Shown here piece by piece: positions 38,451-48,089 of a stretch of DNA of 64,000 bases. This stretch comes from Salinisphaera sp. LB1 (GTDB lineage Bacteria; Pseudomonadota; Gammaproteobacteria; Nevskiales; Salinisphaeraceae). The stretch lies in the NCBI RefSeq assembly GCF_003177035.1, contig NZ_CP029488.1:2666001-2730000 (forward strand). Direction: 5' to 3'. The translations under genes and the position numbers were made by a program. How positions within the stretch are numbered: position 1 is the first letter of the stretch; each line of letters opens with the position of its first letter. The notes beneath the pieces are model-generated. The model saw only the letters and a list, made by a program, of their open reading frames with translations. It did not search any database and was not told the origin of the DNA.

Positions 38451-40256
38451 ATGCACAAGGAATTTCGGCGCTGTCTTCGGCTCATCTGCGCCGCGGGGGT
38501 TGTGGCTGTTGCGCTTGTTGGCAGCGGGGTCGCCGGCGCCGCCAGCACGAATGCTTCCGGCATTGCCGCCAGTGCGCTGGACGTCACCGCGCCGCCCACC
38601 ACGCGGGCCGCCCTGGCAAAAGCCAAACCGGTGACCGCCCAGCACGCGATGGTGGTGACCGCACAGCATCTGGCCACGCGCGTCGGCGTGAAGGTGCTCG
38701 CCGACGGCGGCAATGCGGTCGATGCCGCCGTGGCCGTGGGCTATGCACTGGCCGTGGTGCATCCCTGCTGCGGCAACATCGGCGGCGGCGGTTTCATGGT
38801 ACTGCATCTGGCCGGCTCGACCGATCACCCGGCCCGGAATCTGTTCCTCGATTTCCGCGAGAAAGCGCCCGAAAAAGCGACGCCCACGCTGTTCCAGGAT
38901 GCCGACGGCAACGTGGTCAAGGGCCGCAGCACGAAGACCTATCTCGGCACCGGCGTGCCCGGCACCGTGATGGGGCTGGAACAGGCCCGCCGTCGTTTCG
39001 GTACGATGAGCCGGAAGCGCCTGATGGCGCCGGCGATCAAGCTGGCGCGCCAGGGCTTTACGCTCGACCAGGGCGACGTCAATATCCTGCACGAACGCAG
39101 CGACGATTTCGCCGACCAGCCCAACGTGGCGAAGATATTCCTGAACCATGGCCAGCCCTATCAGGTGGGCGATACGCTCAAGCAGCCCCAACTGGCGCAC
39201 ACGTTGTCGCTGATCTCGAAGCGCGGCACGAAAGCCTTCTACCAGGGCCCCATAGCGAAGGCGGTGGTCAAGGCCAGCAAGGCCCATGGCGGTATCCTCA
39301 CCATGCAGGATTTTGCCGATTACACCGCCCCCTGGGGCAAGCCGGTCACCTGTGGCTACGAGGGCTACACCGTGGTTTCAACGCCGCCGCCAAGCTCGGG
39401 CGGCACCACGATCTGCGAGATTCTCGGCATCCTGGATCCGTTGCCGCTGAAAAAATGGGGCTATGGCTCGGTCAAGACCTCGCATTACCTGATCGAGGCC
39501 GAGCGGCGTGCCTTCGCCGACCGCAATACCTATCTCGGCGATCCGGCGTTCGTCGACAACCCGATCGGCAAGCTGCTGTCCGCCGATCACCTGAATCGTC
39601 TACGCGGCGACATCGACCCGGACAAGGCGACGCCGTCGTCACGGATCCACGGCAGCCTTGGCCCGCGCGAGGGCCAGCACACCACGCAGTACTCGGTGGT
39701 CGATGCCAAGGGCAATGCGGTGAGCGTGACCTATACCATCAATTATCTGTTCGGCAACGGTCATATCGCCGGCAACACCGGATTCTTCCTCAACAACGAA
39801 ATGGACGACTTCACCGCCAAGCCCGGCGTGCCCAACTCCTTTGGCCTGGTGCAGGGCAAGGCGAATCAGATCGAGGGCGGCAAGCGGCCGTTGTCGTCCA
39901 TGTCGCCGTCGCTGGTGCTCAACAACGGCGATCTGTTCATGGTGACCGGCAGCCCCGGCGGTTCGACCATCATCTCGACCACGCTCGAGAGCATGCTCAA
40001 CGTGATCGATTTCGGCATGAACATCCAGCAGGCGGTCGACGCGCCGCGAATCCACAATCAGTGGTTGCCGGATCACACCAAGGTCGAGCCGGGCTATCTG
40101 ACCGATGCGGTGAAACAGAAACTGGAAGCGATGGGGCACAGCTTCGACGTGGTGCGCTCCTGGGGCGCCGACGAGGCGATCCGGCGACGTCCGGACGGCG
40201 CGCTCGAAGGCGCCAACGATCGCCGGCGTCCGGCGGGCCTGGCGGCGGGGTACTGA
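38451..40256 (+). CDS. ggt: Gamma-glutamyltransferase precursor
   Basis: Periplasmic enzyme that cleaves or transfers the gamma-glutamyl group of glutathione and self-processes into two subunits. 601 residues from ATG 38451 with a signal peptide (about 1-30). The nucleophilic Thr that starts the small subunit is the first Thr of HTTQYSVVDAKGNAVSVTYT (about residue 411). LLNNEMDDFTAKPGVPN and the glycine-rich SPGGSTII segment also match. A -10-like TATAGT is at 38415-38420. ATG 38439 is an alternative start; no clear ribosome site supports either. Confidence 0.92.
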   Translation: MHKEFRRCLRLICAAGVVAVALVGSGVAGAASTNASGIAASALDVTAPPTTRAALAKAKPVTAQHAMVVTAQHLATRVGVKVLADGGNAVDAAVAVGYALAVVHPCCGNIGGGGFMVLHLAGSTDHPARNLFLDFREKAPEKATPTLFQDADGNVVKGRSTKTYLGTGVPGTVMGLEQARRRFGTMSRKRLMAPAIKLARQGFTLDQGDVNILHERSDDFADQPNVAKIFLNHGQPYQVGDTLKQPQLAHTLSLISKRGTKAFYQGPIAKAVVKASKAHGGILTMQDFADYTAPWGKPVTCGYEGYTVVSTPPPSSGGTTICEILGILDPLPLKKWGYGSVKTSHYLIEAERRAFADRNTYLGDPAFVDNPIGKLLSADHLNRLRGDIDPDKATPSSRIHGSLGPREGQHTTQYSVVDAKGNAVSVTYTINYLFGNGHIAGNTGFFLNNEMDDFTAKPGVPNSFGLVQGKANQIEGGKRPLSSMSPSLVLNNGDLFMVTGSPGGSTIISTTLESMLNVIDFGMNIQQAVDAPRIHNQWLPDHTKVEPGYLTDAVKQKLEAMGHSFDVVRSWGADEAIRRRPDGALEGANDRRRPAGLAAGY

Positions 40257-40290
40257 TCCGGCGCGTGTCGCCCGGCAGGCCGGCGGTGCT

Positions 40291-40317
40291 CGGCCACGGC
40301 CGTTGGGGCCGTGGCCG
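40291..40317. terminator. GC hairpin between convergent ggt and DUF2058 genes
   Basis: A perfect 11-bp stem CGGCCACGGCC/GGCCGTGGCCG without a T run on either side. It may limit read-through or stabilise both transcript ends. Confidence 0.45.
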
Positions 40318-40320
40318 GGC

Positions 40321-40881
40321 TCACCACATCAGGTCGTCGGGGACTTCATATCCGGCGTAGGGATCGTCCGGATCGGTCGGGCGCTTGTCGGCTTCGGTGA
40401 TGCGCGATACCGCCTTCGGGACCAGCGCCTCCAGGCGCTCGGCGGTCTCGACGTCGACCAGTGAGGTCTGCCCGTCATAGCGCACGATGGCCAGTCGGCC
40501 GTCGGCCAGCCGCCGACGCTGGTCGCGGCTGACCGGCAGGCGGCGGATCTTGCCCTTGACGGTATAGCTGTAGGGCGGCTCGTCGGCTTCCGGCGCCTCG
40601 ATGGCGATGCGGTTCTCGTTGATGATCTGGATCACCTGGCGCTTGCGCTCGCGCTGCTGACGTTCGGCGTTGGCCGCTTCCGCGCGCTTGCGGTCGGCTT
40701 CGCGCTTCGCGGCGGCCGCGGCCTCGACTTCCTGCGACAGCTTGCGCTGTTCCTCATCGCCGGTATGGCCCGCCCGGCGTGCCGCCTTGTTGCGGCGCGC
40801 CTTGTCGTGGCGTGCCTTCTTGGCCTGTTTCGGCTTGGCGATACCGGCCTTGAGCAGCTGGTCCTGTAGCGACTGACCCAT
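40321..40881 (-). CDS. DUF2058 family protein (YaiL-like)
   Basis: 186 residues, very rich in Lys/Arg/Gln/Ala. The N-terminus MGQSLQDQLLKAGIAKPKQAKKARHD-like opening is diagnostic of DUF2058. A long charged coiled coil (about 40-85) and a small C-terminal domain (YSYTVKGKIRRLPV, LAIVRYDGQTSLVDVETAERL) follow. Family members are annotated as nucleoprotein or polynucleotide-associated; no catalytic motif is seen. A repeat element begins 36 bp upstream of the start. Confidence 0.85.
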   Translation of the reverse strand: MGQSLQDQLLKAGIAKPKQAKKARHDKARRNKAARRAGHTGDEEQRKLSQEVEAAAAAKREADRKRAEAANAERQQRERKRQVIQIINENRIAIEAPEADEPPYSYTVKGKIRRLPVSRDQRRRLADGRLAIVRYDGQTSLVDVETAERLEALVPKAVSRITEADKRPTDPDDPYAGYEVPDDLMW

Positions 40882-40917
40882 GGTGATGCGTCGATTGCGG
40901 TAGATCGGGGGACTATT

Positions 40918-41190
40918 CTAGGGCCTGTGGCCGTTTCGTACACGTGCCGCGTTGGAGACCGCAAATCCGTCGAGACAAGGCGCGCGTCGCAGGTCGTGGC
41001 GAGCCACGATCAAGACGCGCAACGCCGTATCGGCGGATTTGCGGCCCAACCCTTCGGGACAAGCGCTGTTTTGCGGCAATCCAGCGTTGTAGCTCTCTCA
41101 CGTAGAACGACTACGCTACGTTCGCTACGCCTCGTCTTGCCGCAAAACAGCGCTTGGCGCGGACGCGGACGAAACGGCGACAGGCCCTAG
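40918..41190. mobile_element. Structured repeat element with inverted ends and CTAG duplication (MITE-like)
   Basis: A gene-free 273-bp block. The ends are an 18-base inverted repeat with one mismatch (GGCCTGTGGCCGTTTCGT at 40922-40939; complement at 41169-41186). Each is flanked outside by CTAG (40918-40921 and 41187-41190), like a 4-bp target duplication. Inside are a perfect 20-bp inverted repeat (40+ loop) at 41060-41079/41137-41156 and another with CCGCAAATCCG/CGGATTTGCGG arms. A further copy of the left end (GCCTGTGGCCGTTTCGTAC) lies directly beyond at 41191-41209. No transposase frame is visible. Confidence 0.65.
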
Positions 41191-41216
41191 GCCTGTGGCC
41201 GTTTCGTACGAGGCCG

Positions 41217-42413
41217 CTACCAGTCGATGTCGCAGCAAAGGACCTGCGTCGGCGGGTTGCCGCGCGCGATCGAGAGCGTGACACACATGTAGGCGCCCGT
41301 GCTCGACAAATAGGGGCGCGAGGTCTGCAGGCGGTACGGTTCGGCCATGGCGGCGCGGAAATACTGGCGTCGATACCAGGTGCCGCCCGAGGTGTCGGTG
41401 ATCGGACCGGCATGGAAGATGCGGCGGGTACGCAACGAACGGCCGTCGACATGCATGGTCTGTTCGCCGCGCTCGTTGAGAATATAAAAGCGCGCGGCGC
41501 GCGCCAGGGTCATCAGCTGGCGCGCGGCGGCATGCGGTGCCTCGCCGCGGCCGATGCGCTCGACGGCGTCGCGGAAGGCCTCGGCGTAGGGCGCAATGCG
41601 ATCCGCCTCGATGCGCTCCTCGATCGTGGTCGTGGTCTCGAAATGACGGGTGATATCGCTGAGTATCGGCAGGCCGTCGATCTCGAGGTGATTAATTTCG
41701 CGCGACGGCCGCGCGAAGTAGAAGCCCTGGACAAAGTCGATATCGGCATCCATGGCGAGCAGTGCCTGCTCATGCGTCTCGATACCTTCGGCTAGTACCA
41801 GGGAGCCGGCTTCGTGAATCAGCGACACGAGGTTGGGCAGCATCTGCCGCAGCCGGCCGGTGCGGTGTTGTTCGGCTTCCACGATCAGGCTGCGGTCGAG
41901 CTTGATGATGTCGGGCGCGAGCCGCCAGATACGGTCGAAATTGGAATGGCCGGTGCCGAAGTCGTCGAGGGCGACCAGCGCGCCGATGGAGCGGAAATAG
42001 TCGACGGCGGCGAACAGCTGCGGCTCGTCGTCGATCGCGCCCTCCACGATCTCGATGACCAGACGCTGCGGCGGTACGCCGGCCTCGCGCAACGCCCTCG
42101 TGAGCGTTCCGTCATGATACCAGCGGTCGGCGATGGTGCTGGGGTCCAGGTTGAGGAAAAGCCAGCGTTCTTCCGGCGCCTGGGCCGAGAAGTTGCGGAT
42201 GTGCAGGCTTTGGCAGAGCGTATCCAGCAGGCGAATGTCGCCGCGCTCGGCGGCTTCCCGCATGACATCGGCGGGTGCATGCGCGTGGTTGTCGACATCC
42301 GTCGAGCGCAGTAGCGATTCGAAGCCGACGCTGCGTCGGTGGCACAGGCTCAGAATGGGCTGGAAGACGCTGTGTAGCTGGTAACCGTTGTACTGCGCCG
42401 TGATCGCGTTCAT
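41217..42413 (-). CDS. EAL-domain cyclic-di-GMP phosphodiesterase with C-terminal sensory domain
   Basis: 398 residues from ATG 42413. The N-terminal EAL domain (about 10-240) keeps the catalytic set: Glu32 (motif FESLLR in place of EAL), Asn in FLNLDPS, Glu in VIEIVEG, DDFGTGHSNF, Lys in IKLDRSL, LAEGIET and FVQGFYFARP. It should hydrolyse c-di-GMP. The C-terminal part (about 250-398; ARAARFYILNERGEQ, GGTWYRRQYFRAAM) resembles the PAS-like domain that follows EAL in YkuI-type proteins and probably binds a signal. No membrane helix is visible. It is divergent from htpX. Confidence 0.85.
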   Translation of the reverse strand: MNAITAQYNGYQLHSVFQPILSLCHRRSVGFESLLRSTDVDNHAHAPADVMREAAERGDIRLLDTLCQSLHIRNFSAQAPEERWLFLNLDPSTIADRWYHDGTLTRALREAGVPPQRLVIEIVEGAIDDEPQLFAAVDYFRSIGALVALDDFGTGHSNFDRIWRLAPDIIKLDRSLIVEAEQHRTGRLRQMLPNLVSLIHEAGSLVLAEGIETHEQALLAMDADIDFVQGFYFARPSREINHLEIDGLPILSDITRHFETTTTIEERIEADRIAPYAEAFRDAVERIGRGEAPHAAARQLMTLARAARFYILNERGEQTMHVDGRSLRTRRIFHAGPITDTSGGTWYRRQYFRAAMAEPYRLQTSRPYLSSTGAYMCVTLSIARGNPPTQVLCCDIDW

Positions 42414-42775
42414 GGCAGCTGCGGCGCCCGCCACTGGCGCCCGGCCGGAGCACGGCTCGATACGCGCAAGTGCGCGTGTCGGCCTGGCGGTCCGGCCCGG
42501 TGGCGACAAGGCGAAGGCGAAAGCGGATCGGTCATGGCTCGTCTCGGTAGACCAGGCCGGCGATTGTCCCGGTCACGCCGCTCATCGGGCCTCGTGGGTG
42601 GGCTGGGGTATCGATGGCGTGCACGTCTTGTCGCGTATTGTCACGGACTGTTAATGAAGGATACGCGCAAGATCGGGGCGAATCGAGCATTTCGTACGTC
42701 ATCTTGATTCGGTTGCGAACGCCGCTATCTTGAGCATGAGTGTTCGGGTTGCTTGTTTGAAAGAGGGTGCTAGAA
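42414..42775 (+). promoter_or_regulatory. Divergent promoter region of the EAL gene and htpX
   Basis: 362 bp without a gene. For htpX, TTGATT (42704-42709) and TATCTT (42726-42731) are spaced by 16 bases, giving a plausible sigma-70 promoter about 45 bases before the ATG. A sigma-32 site was looked for and only CTTGATT was found. GAGGGTG just before 42776 is the likely ribosome site. Confidence 0.45.
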
Positions 42776-43645
42776 ATGAATGCGTTGCGCACGACCATTC
42801 TGCTGGCCGGCCTGACCGCGTTGCTGGTTCTAGTCGGGGGCGCGCTCGGCGGCCGTGGTGGCATGGTGCTTGCCCTGGTGATCGCGGCGGCGATGAACTT
42901 CGGCAGCTACTGGTTTTCCGATCGCATGGTGCTGAAGATGCACGGCGCCCGCGAAGCCTCGGCCGCGGAGGTGCCCGAGCTGTATAACGTGGTGCGCGAG
43001 TTGGCCCAGAGCGCCCATCTGCCCATGCCGCGCGTCTACGTGATGGAATCCGATACGCCCAACGCCTTTGCCACCGGTCGCAGTCCGTCGCATGCAGCGG
43101 TGGCCGCAACCACCGGCCTGCTGCGGATCATGAACCGCGATGAGTTGCGTGGTGTGCTCGCCCACGAGCTGGCGCATGTCCGCCATCGCGATACGCTCAT
43201 CAGTGCCGTCGCCGCCACTTTCGCGGGCGCAATCACCATGATCGCGAACATGGCGCAGTGGGCGATGCTGTTCGGCGGTTTCCGCGGCAGCGACGATCGC
43301 GAAGGCGCGGGCGGCATGATCGGCGCCTTGGCGACGATCATACTGGCGCCGCTGGCCGCCGCCCTGATCCAGATGGCCGTGTCGCGGTCGCGCGAGTTCG
43401 CGGCCGACAAGGGCGGCGCCGAAATTTCGGGCAGCCCGATGGGGCTGGCCAACGCGCTGCGCAAGCTCGAGCAGGCCAATGAGCAGCACCCGATGTCGTC
43501 GGCCGAGCGCAATCCGGGCACGGCGCACCTGTTCATCGTCAACCCGTTGGCGGGCGTGAACATCGGCAAATTGTTCTCGACCCATCCGCCGACCGAGGAG
43601 CGCATCCAGCGGCTGGAAGCGATGTCCGGGCGCGCCCGGATGTAG
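42776..43645 (+). CDS. htpX: Membrane protease HtpX
   Basis: Zinc metalloprotease of the inner membrane that degrades damaged membrane proteins alongside FtsH. 289 residues from ATG 42776. There are two N-terminal helices (about 5-22 and 28-45) and the zinc motif [10 protein letters not shown] (HExxH). A further hydrophobic pair (about 145-200) is followed by the third zinc ligand in [13 protein letters not shown] and C-terminal [13 protein letters not shown]. An upstream GTG at 42767 adds only three residues. It is followed by a terminator. Confidence 0.95.
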   Translation: MNALRTTILLAGLTALLVLVGGALGGRGGMVLALVIAAAMNFGSYWFSDRMVLKMHGAREASAAEVPELYNVVRELAQSAHLPMPRVYVMESDTPNAFATGRSPSHAAVAATTGLLRIMNRDELRGVLAHELAHVRHRDTLISAVAATFAGAITMIANMAQWAMLFGGFRGSDDREGAGGMIGALATIILAPLAAALIQMAVSRSREFAADKGGAEISGSPMGLANALRKLEQANEQHPMSSAERNPGTAHLFIVNPLAGVNIGKLFSTHPPTEERIQRLEAMSGRARM

Positions 43646-43670
43646 TAGCCGCCGGTGCCGGACGAAAAGA

Positions 43671-43698
43671 GGCCGCCGATCAGCCCGGCGGCCTTTTT
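43671..43698 (+). terminator. Terminator after htpX
   Basis: An 8-bp stem GGCCGCCG/CGGCGGCC with a seven-base loop, then TTTTT, between convergent htpX and the CBS gene. Confidence 0.85.
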
Positions 43699-43711
43699 CG
43701 TGCGACGGGCC

Positions 43712-44143
43712 CTAATGCCCGGTAATGTAATGCTCGAGTTGCTCGATCATGAATTCCTTGTCGGCGATCACCCCTTTGACCAGGTCGCCGATGGAGACCA
43801 GCCCCACGAGCTTGTCGTTGTCCATGACCGGCAGATGCCGGAAACGCTTGTCGGTCATCAGCGCCAGGCATTGCTCGATTTCGGTGGAGGGGGCGATATA
43901 GGCCACACGCTGGGTCATCACGTCCTGCACCGGGGTCTGTTTCGATGACCGGTTCTCCAGTACGAGCTTGCGGGCATAGTCGCGTTCGGACAGCAGACCG
44001 ACGAGGCGGCCGGCGTCCATCACCAGCACGGCCCCAATGTTCTTGTCCGCCATCAGCTGCAGCGCATCGTATACCGAATCATCCGGCGCCACCGTCCAGA
44101 TATCCGATGGCTTGTCACGAAGTAAATCGTTGATGGTTGTCAT
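43712..44143 (-). CDS. CBS-domain pair protein
   Basis: 143 residues made of two CBS domains (about 8-65 and 73-130). The repeated core is GAVLVMDAGRLVGLLSERDYARK and LPVMDNDKLVGLVSIGDLVK. Stand-alone CBS pairs bind adenosyl ligands such as AMP, ATP or SAM and regulate partner enzymes or redox proteins. No partner is encoded alongside. GGGAGGAG precedes the ATG. Confidence 0.88.
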   Translation of the reverse strand: MTTINDLLRDKPSDIWTVAPDDSVYDALQLMADKNIGAVLVMDAGRLVGLLSERDYARKLVLENRSSKQTPVQDVMTQRVAYIAPSTEIEQCLALMTDKRFRHLPVMDNDKLVGLVSIGDLVKGVIADKEFMIEQLEHYITGH

Positions 44144-44226
44144 GGCTGATCTCCTCCCTAAATCGTGGAATCAGGATCGTACCGTGTTCGCGTTCCCGAT
44201 AACGAGTGGTGCGGCGCGGGCATCGC

Positions 44227-44255
44227 AAAAAATAGCCCGGCTTGAGAAGCCGGGC
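44227..44255 (-). terminator. Terminator of the lipoprotein gene
   Basis: A 9-bp stem GCCCGGCTT/AAGCCGGGC with loop GAG (44235-44255). On the minus strand it is followed by TATTTTTT, 24 bp after the stop at 44279. Confidence 0.9.
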
Positions 44256-44278
44256 CATTGCGTTCGGAACGGGCGGAC

Positions 44279-44941
44279 CTAACCATTGTTGACGGTCTTG
44301 GGTTTTTTGGGTTTCTCGCTATTCATCCGGGCCTGTTGCGTGGGTGTCAGCAGATTCTGATGCTTCCAGCTGATGCCCATGATCGATGACTTGTCGTAGT
44401 GAGAAAAGCCGTAGACCGGCCCGACGACATCCTGCATATCGCCGGTCTTGGCGTTATAGAACGCAATGCCGAATTTGGCCACGCCGGTGCGGCGCGCTTT
44501 CTTGTAGAAGGCGATCTCTGGCGTGCTCACCGTCCCGGTCAGCGGGATCGGGATCGGAATGCTGGGAATGCCGAGCATGGTGTTGGCCTGATCGATCGAC
44601 AACGCGCCGTTGCTCACCAGCGCGATCGTGTCTGCCTTGTCGGCCGAACCGACGAGCTTGTAGCCATCGGCCAGCAGTTGCGACTGGATCTGCGCGATGG
44701 CGTATTTCGTCTTGTATTCGGCGTCGTCCGTGAACTCGCTGGAATCCACATAGATCGCGTTGCCGCGGGGCACGTTGGGCTTGATCTGGGCGCTGGCGCG
44801 ATCGGCCGCGGTGGACAGCATGAGCTGCTCGCGAGCCGTTTGCGTCGGCTGGGTCTCGCGCACGGTCGTGCAGCCGGCCACGGTCAGGCACGCACCCACG
44901 ATAGTCCCCGTGACCAGGATCCTTTTCGGCATTGAATTCAT
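44279..44941 (-). CDS. Putative lipoprotein (DUF6655-like)
   Basis: 220 residues. A lipoprotein signal peptide ends in LTVAGC (Cys at about 24), so the mature protein is probably membrane-anchored. The segments CTTVRETQPTQTAREQLMLSTAADRA and, later, ALSIDQANTMLGIPSIPIPIPLTGTVSTPEIAFYKK resemble a conserved family of unknown function (DUF6655, recalled from memory). The C-terminus is Lys/Pro-rich. No catalytic motif. Monocistronic. Confidence 0.75.
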   Translation of the reverse strand: MNSMPKRILVTGTIVGACLTVAGCTTVRETQPTQTAREQLMLSTAADRASAQIKPNVPRGNAIYVDSSEFTDDAEYKTKYAIAQIQSQLLADGYKLVGSADKADTIALVSNGALSIDQANTMLGIPSIPIPIPLTGTVSTPEIAFYKKARRTGVAKFGIAFYNAKTGDMQDVVGPVYGFSHYDKSSIMGISWKHQNLLTPTQQARMNSEKPKKPKTVNNG

Positions 44942-45058
44942 ATTGGGAGCTATTAATTCGACGGGCTATCGACCGTACCAGAGCGGTGTGTCCAAAGCGA
45001 AAACGGGCGTCGAATCCGTGCCTTATGCGCGCGCATCCCGAAGGCGCCGGCGGGCATG

Positions 45059-45093
45059 AAAAAGGCCGGCGCCCGGCGAAGCGAGCGTCGGCC
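45059..45093 (-). terminator. Terminator of the isocitrate dehydrogenase gene
   Basis: A 9-bp stem GGCCGGCGC/GCGTCGGCC (one G-U pair). On the minus strand it is followed by five T, 37 bp beyond the stop at 45130. Confidence 0.8.
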
Positions 45094-45129
45094 CTGGATC
45101 GGCCGCAAGCCGGCCGGTTGCTGACCGGG

Positions 45130-47370
45130 CTATTTCCGGTTCGCGGCGACCATCGCGATGGTCTGGTTGAGCGTGGCGCTCGGGCGCATCACTTCGGTGG
45201 CAAGCTGCGGATCCACGAAGTAATAGCCGTTGAGGTCGACCGGTTCGCCCTGAACCGCGTTCAGTTCCTCGACGATCTGGTCCTCGTTGGCTTCAAGCGC
45301 ATCCGCCAGTTCGGCGAACGTCCCGGCGAGCTCGGCATCGGCCTTCTGGTCGGCGATCGCCCGGGCCCAGAACATGGCCAGGTAGAAATGGCTGCCGCGG
45401 TTGTCGAGTTCGCCGACCTTGCGCGAGGGCGACTTGTTCTCCGACAGGAAGCGGCTGGTGGCCTGGTCCAGCGCCTCGGCCATGACCTTGGCGCGTTCGT
45501 TGTCGAAGGTCTTGCCGAGATGCTCGAGCGAGGCGGCCAGGGCGAGGAATTCGCCCAGCGAATCCCAGCGCAGGTGATTCTCCCGCTGAAGCTGGCGCAC
45601 ATGCTTGGGCGCCGAGCCGCCGGCCCCGGTCTCGAACAGCCCGCCACCGGCCATCAGCGGCACGACCGACAGCATCTTGGCGCTGGTGCCCAGCTCCATG
45701 ATCGGGAACAGGTCGGTGAGGTAGTCGCGCAGCACATTGCCGGTCACCGAGATCGTGTCCCGGCCGGCGCGTACGCGTTCCAGCGTGTGGTTCATGGCCT
45801 CGACCGGTGCCATGATCCGGATGTCCAGGCCCTCGGTGTCGTGCTCGGGCAGATACTGCTTCACCTTGGCGATGATCTGGGCGTCGTGGGCACGGTTCTC
45901 GTCCAGCCAGAATATGGCCGGCATGCCCGAATCGCGAGCGCGGGTGACCGCCAGCTTGACCCAGTCGGCGATCGCCGCGTCCTTGGCCAGGCACATGCGC
46001 CAGATATCGCCGGCATCGACTTCGTGCTCGAAGACCACGTTGCCGGCGCTGTTGGTCACGCGGACGGTGCCGTCGGCCGGGACCTGGAAGGTCTTGTCGT
46101 GCGAGCCGTATTCCTCGGCCTTCTGCGCCATCAGGCCGACATTGGGTACGGTGCCCATGGTGGTCGGATCGAAGGCGCCGTTTTTCTTGCAGTCCTCGAC
46201 CACGGCGGCATAGATGCCGGCATAGCAGCGGTCCGGAATCAGCGCCTTGGCTTCGTGCTGGTCGTCGTCGGCGCCCCACATCATGCCGGAGTCGCGAATC
46301 ATGGCCGGCATCGAGGCATCGATGATGATGTCGTTGGGCCAGTGCAGCACCGAGATGCCGCGGTGTGAATCCACCATCGCCAGCGGCGCCGATTCCTCGT
46401 TGACCTTCGCGATCTCGGATTCGATCGCCGACAGCTTGTCGTCGGGCAGCTGCTGGATGTTCTTGTACAGATCGCCCAGGCCGGAGCGCGGGTCGAAGCC
46501 GACCTCGTGCAGCGTGTCGCCGAACTTGTCCATCACGTCCTTGTAGAACTGGGTGACCACCCAGCCGAACATGATCGGGTCGGAGACCTTCATCATCGTG
46601 GCCTTGAGATGCACCGAGAACAACAGGTTCTTGGCCTTGGCATCGGCGATCTCGCGATCGATGAACGCGCGAAACGGTTCGGCATGCATGGCCGCGGCAT
46701 CGACCACTTCACCCGCGGTCACGGCGATGTCCTTCTTGAGGACCCGCGCATCGCCGGATTTCGGGTGCAGGGTGACCGTGAGCTTGTCGACGGCGTCGAA
46801 CGTGGCCGACTTTTCGGTGGCGTAGAAATCGCCGTCGTCCATATGCGCAACTTCGGCCTTGTTGTCCGGCTCCCAGGCGCCCATGCGATGCGGGTACTTG
46901 CGCGCATAATCCTTGACCGAGGCCGGCGCGCGGCGGTCCGAGTTGCCCTGGCGCAGCACCGGGTTCACGGCACTGCCCTTGACCTTCTCGTAGCGCTCGG
47001 CGATCTCTTTTTCCGCGTCCGTTTCCGGTTCTTCCGGATAGTCGGGCAACGCGTAGCCGGCGTTCTGCAGCTCGGCGATCGCTTCCTTGAGCTGCGGCAC
47101 CGAGGCGCTGATGTTGGGCAGCTTGATGATGTTGGCCGACGGATTGGCTGTCATCTCGCCCAGCTCGGCCAGGTCGTCGGCGGCCTTCTGCTCGTCGGTC
47201 AGATAATCCGGAAAGTGGGCGATGATGCGCGCGGCCAGCGAGATGTCGCGGGTCTCGACGCGGATGCCGGCCGAATCGGTATAGGCATCGATGATCGGCA
47301 GCAGCGAATGCGTGGCCAGGGCCGGGGCTTCGTCGGTGAGCGTGTAGATGATCTTCGGCGTGTCGGACAT
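45130..47370 (-). CDS. icd: Monomeric NADP-dependent isocitrate dehydrogenase
   Basis: Oxidative decarboxylation of isocitrate to 2-oxoglutarate in the TCA cycle, producing NADPH. 746 residues, the typical length of the monomeric type (the homodimeric form is about 415). It is recognised by [21 protein letters not shown] at the start, [52 protein letters not shown] and [20 protein letters not shown] 47370 has a GAGG-type site. Its NADPH complements zwf. Confidence 0.96.
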   Translation of the reverse strand: MSDTPKIIYTLTDEAPALATHSLLPIIDAYTDSAGIRVETRDISLAARIIAHFPDYLTDEQKAADDLAELGEMTANPSANIIKLPNISASVPQLKEAIAELQNAGYALPDYPEEPETDAEKEIAERYEKVKGSAVNPVLRQGNSDRRAPASVKDYARKYPHRMGAWEPDNKAEVAHMDDGDFYATEKSATFDAVDKLTVTLHPKSGDARVLKKDIAVTAGEVVDAAAMHAEPFRAFIDREIADAKAKNLLFSVHLKATMMKVSDPIMFGWVVTQFYKDVMDKFGDTLHEVGFDPRSGLGDLYKNIQQLPDDKLSAIESEIAKVNEESAPLAMVDSHRGISVLHWPNDIIIDASMPAMIRDSGMMWGADDDQHEAKALIPDRCYAGIYAAVVEDCKKNGAFDPTTMGTVPNVGLMAQKAEEYGSHDKTFQVPADGTVRVTNSAGNVVFEHEVDAGDIWRMCLAKDAAIADWVKLAVTRARDSGMPAIFWLDENRAHDAQIIAKVKQYLPEHDTEGLDIRIMAPVEAMNHTLERVRAGRDTISVTGNVLRDYLTDLFPIMELGTSAKMLSVVPLMAGGGLFETGAGGSAPKHVRQLQRENHLRWDSLGEFLALAASLEHLGKTFDNERAKVMAEALDQATSRFLSENKSPSRKVGELDNRGSHFYLAMFWARAIADQKADAELAGTFAELADALEANEDQIVEELNAVQGEPVDLNGYYFVDPQLATEVMRPSATLNQTIAMVAANRK

Positions 47371-48089
47371 CGTCGCGTTTCAACCTCGCAGAGCTTGTGT
47401 GTCATCCCGTGGGGATGGAAATGTTGATAGCTTGTCGCAAGCCGGGTCGGCGCTGTACGCCGCCGGCGAATGACCTTTCTCATTAAAGGCCGGGTGTTTC
47501 GTTGTACGGGTCAGCCGAACCGCCCCGGGGCCGCCGGCCACCGAGATGGTTGGCCTGTGCAGCTATTGTACGGCACGTCCGCCGGGCCTTGGCCCTCGGG
47601 GCGGCCGCGCGCTGCGTTATCCAGGGGCGCTATTCTAGCGCGTCATCGGTCTCGACGCTGATCGCGCGGGCGCGGCGCCGGCTGCTCGCTCGGGCGCCTG
47701 CCGTATTGCTGGCCTGTCGGGCCGCGAGGCAGGGCGTGCGTGAGCCGCGTCGGACGCCGGGCAAGCGCGTCCCGCGGGCGCGCCCGACGCCGCCCGATCG
47801 CGCGTTCGCGCGTTCGCGCCATTGAGGGCGGGCGCAAGCCGAACAAGACTGGTGCCGTACGACGCGCCCGCAGAATGGGGCGGGGCCCGGTTCGCGAAAA
47901 CGTACCGGCGCCGTCGCGGCGTGGCGGGCGGCCGATTTCCGTTGTTTTATCGTGGGACCGATTCCGGCGCGAATGCGTCGCAAAGCGTGCCTAAATTATT
48001 ATTTAAGACTTTAGTATTAGGCTCGGGGCGTGTATTCTACGTTTCGATTCCCTTGGCCCGTGTCGGGCTTTTTCCCTTCGATTTCGCTT
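47371..48089. other. 719-bp region without a recognisable gene
   Basis: Lies between divergent isocitrate dehydrogenase and MFS genes. Most of it is extremely GC-rich, so open frames exist on both strands, but all are Arg/Ala/Pro-biased with no start signal or family feature. An AT-rich patch at about 47990-48025 and a TATTCT box at 48033-48038 may be the MFS promoter. Nothing else is supported. Confidence 0.5.

Noticed and set aside
47630-47983. Arg-rich frames on both strands in the gap before the MFS gene
   Set aside because: Very GC-rich composition explains the openness; overlapping frames on both strands look equally protein-like and none has a start signal.
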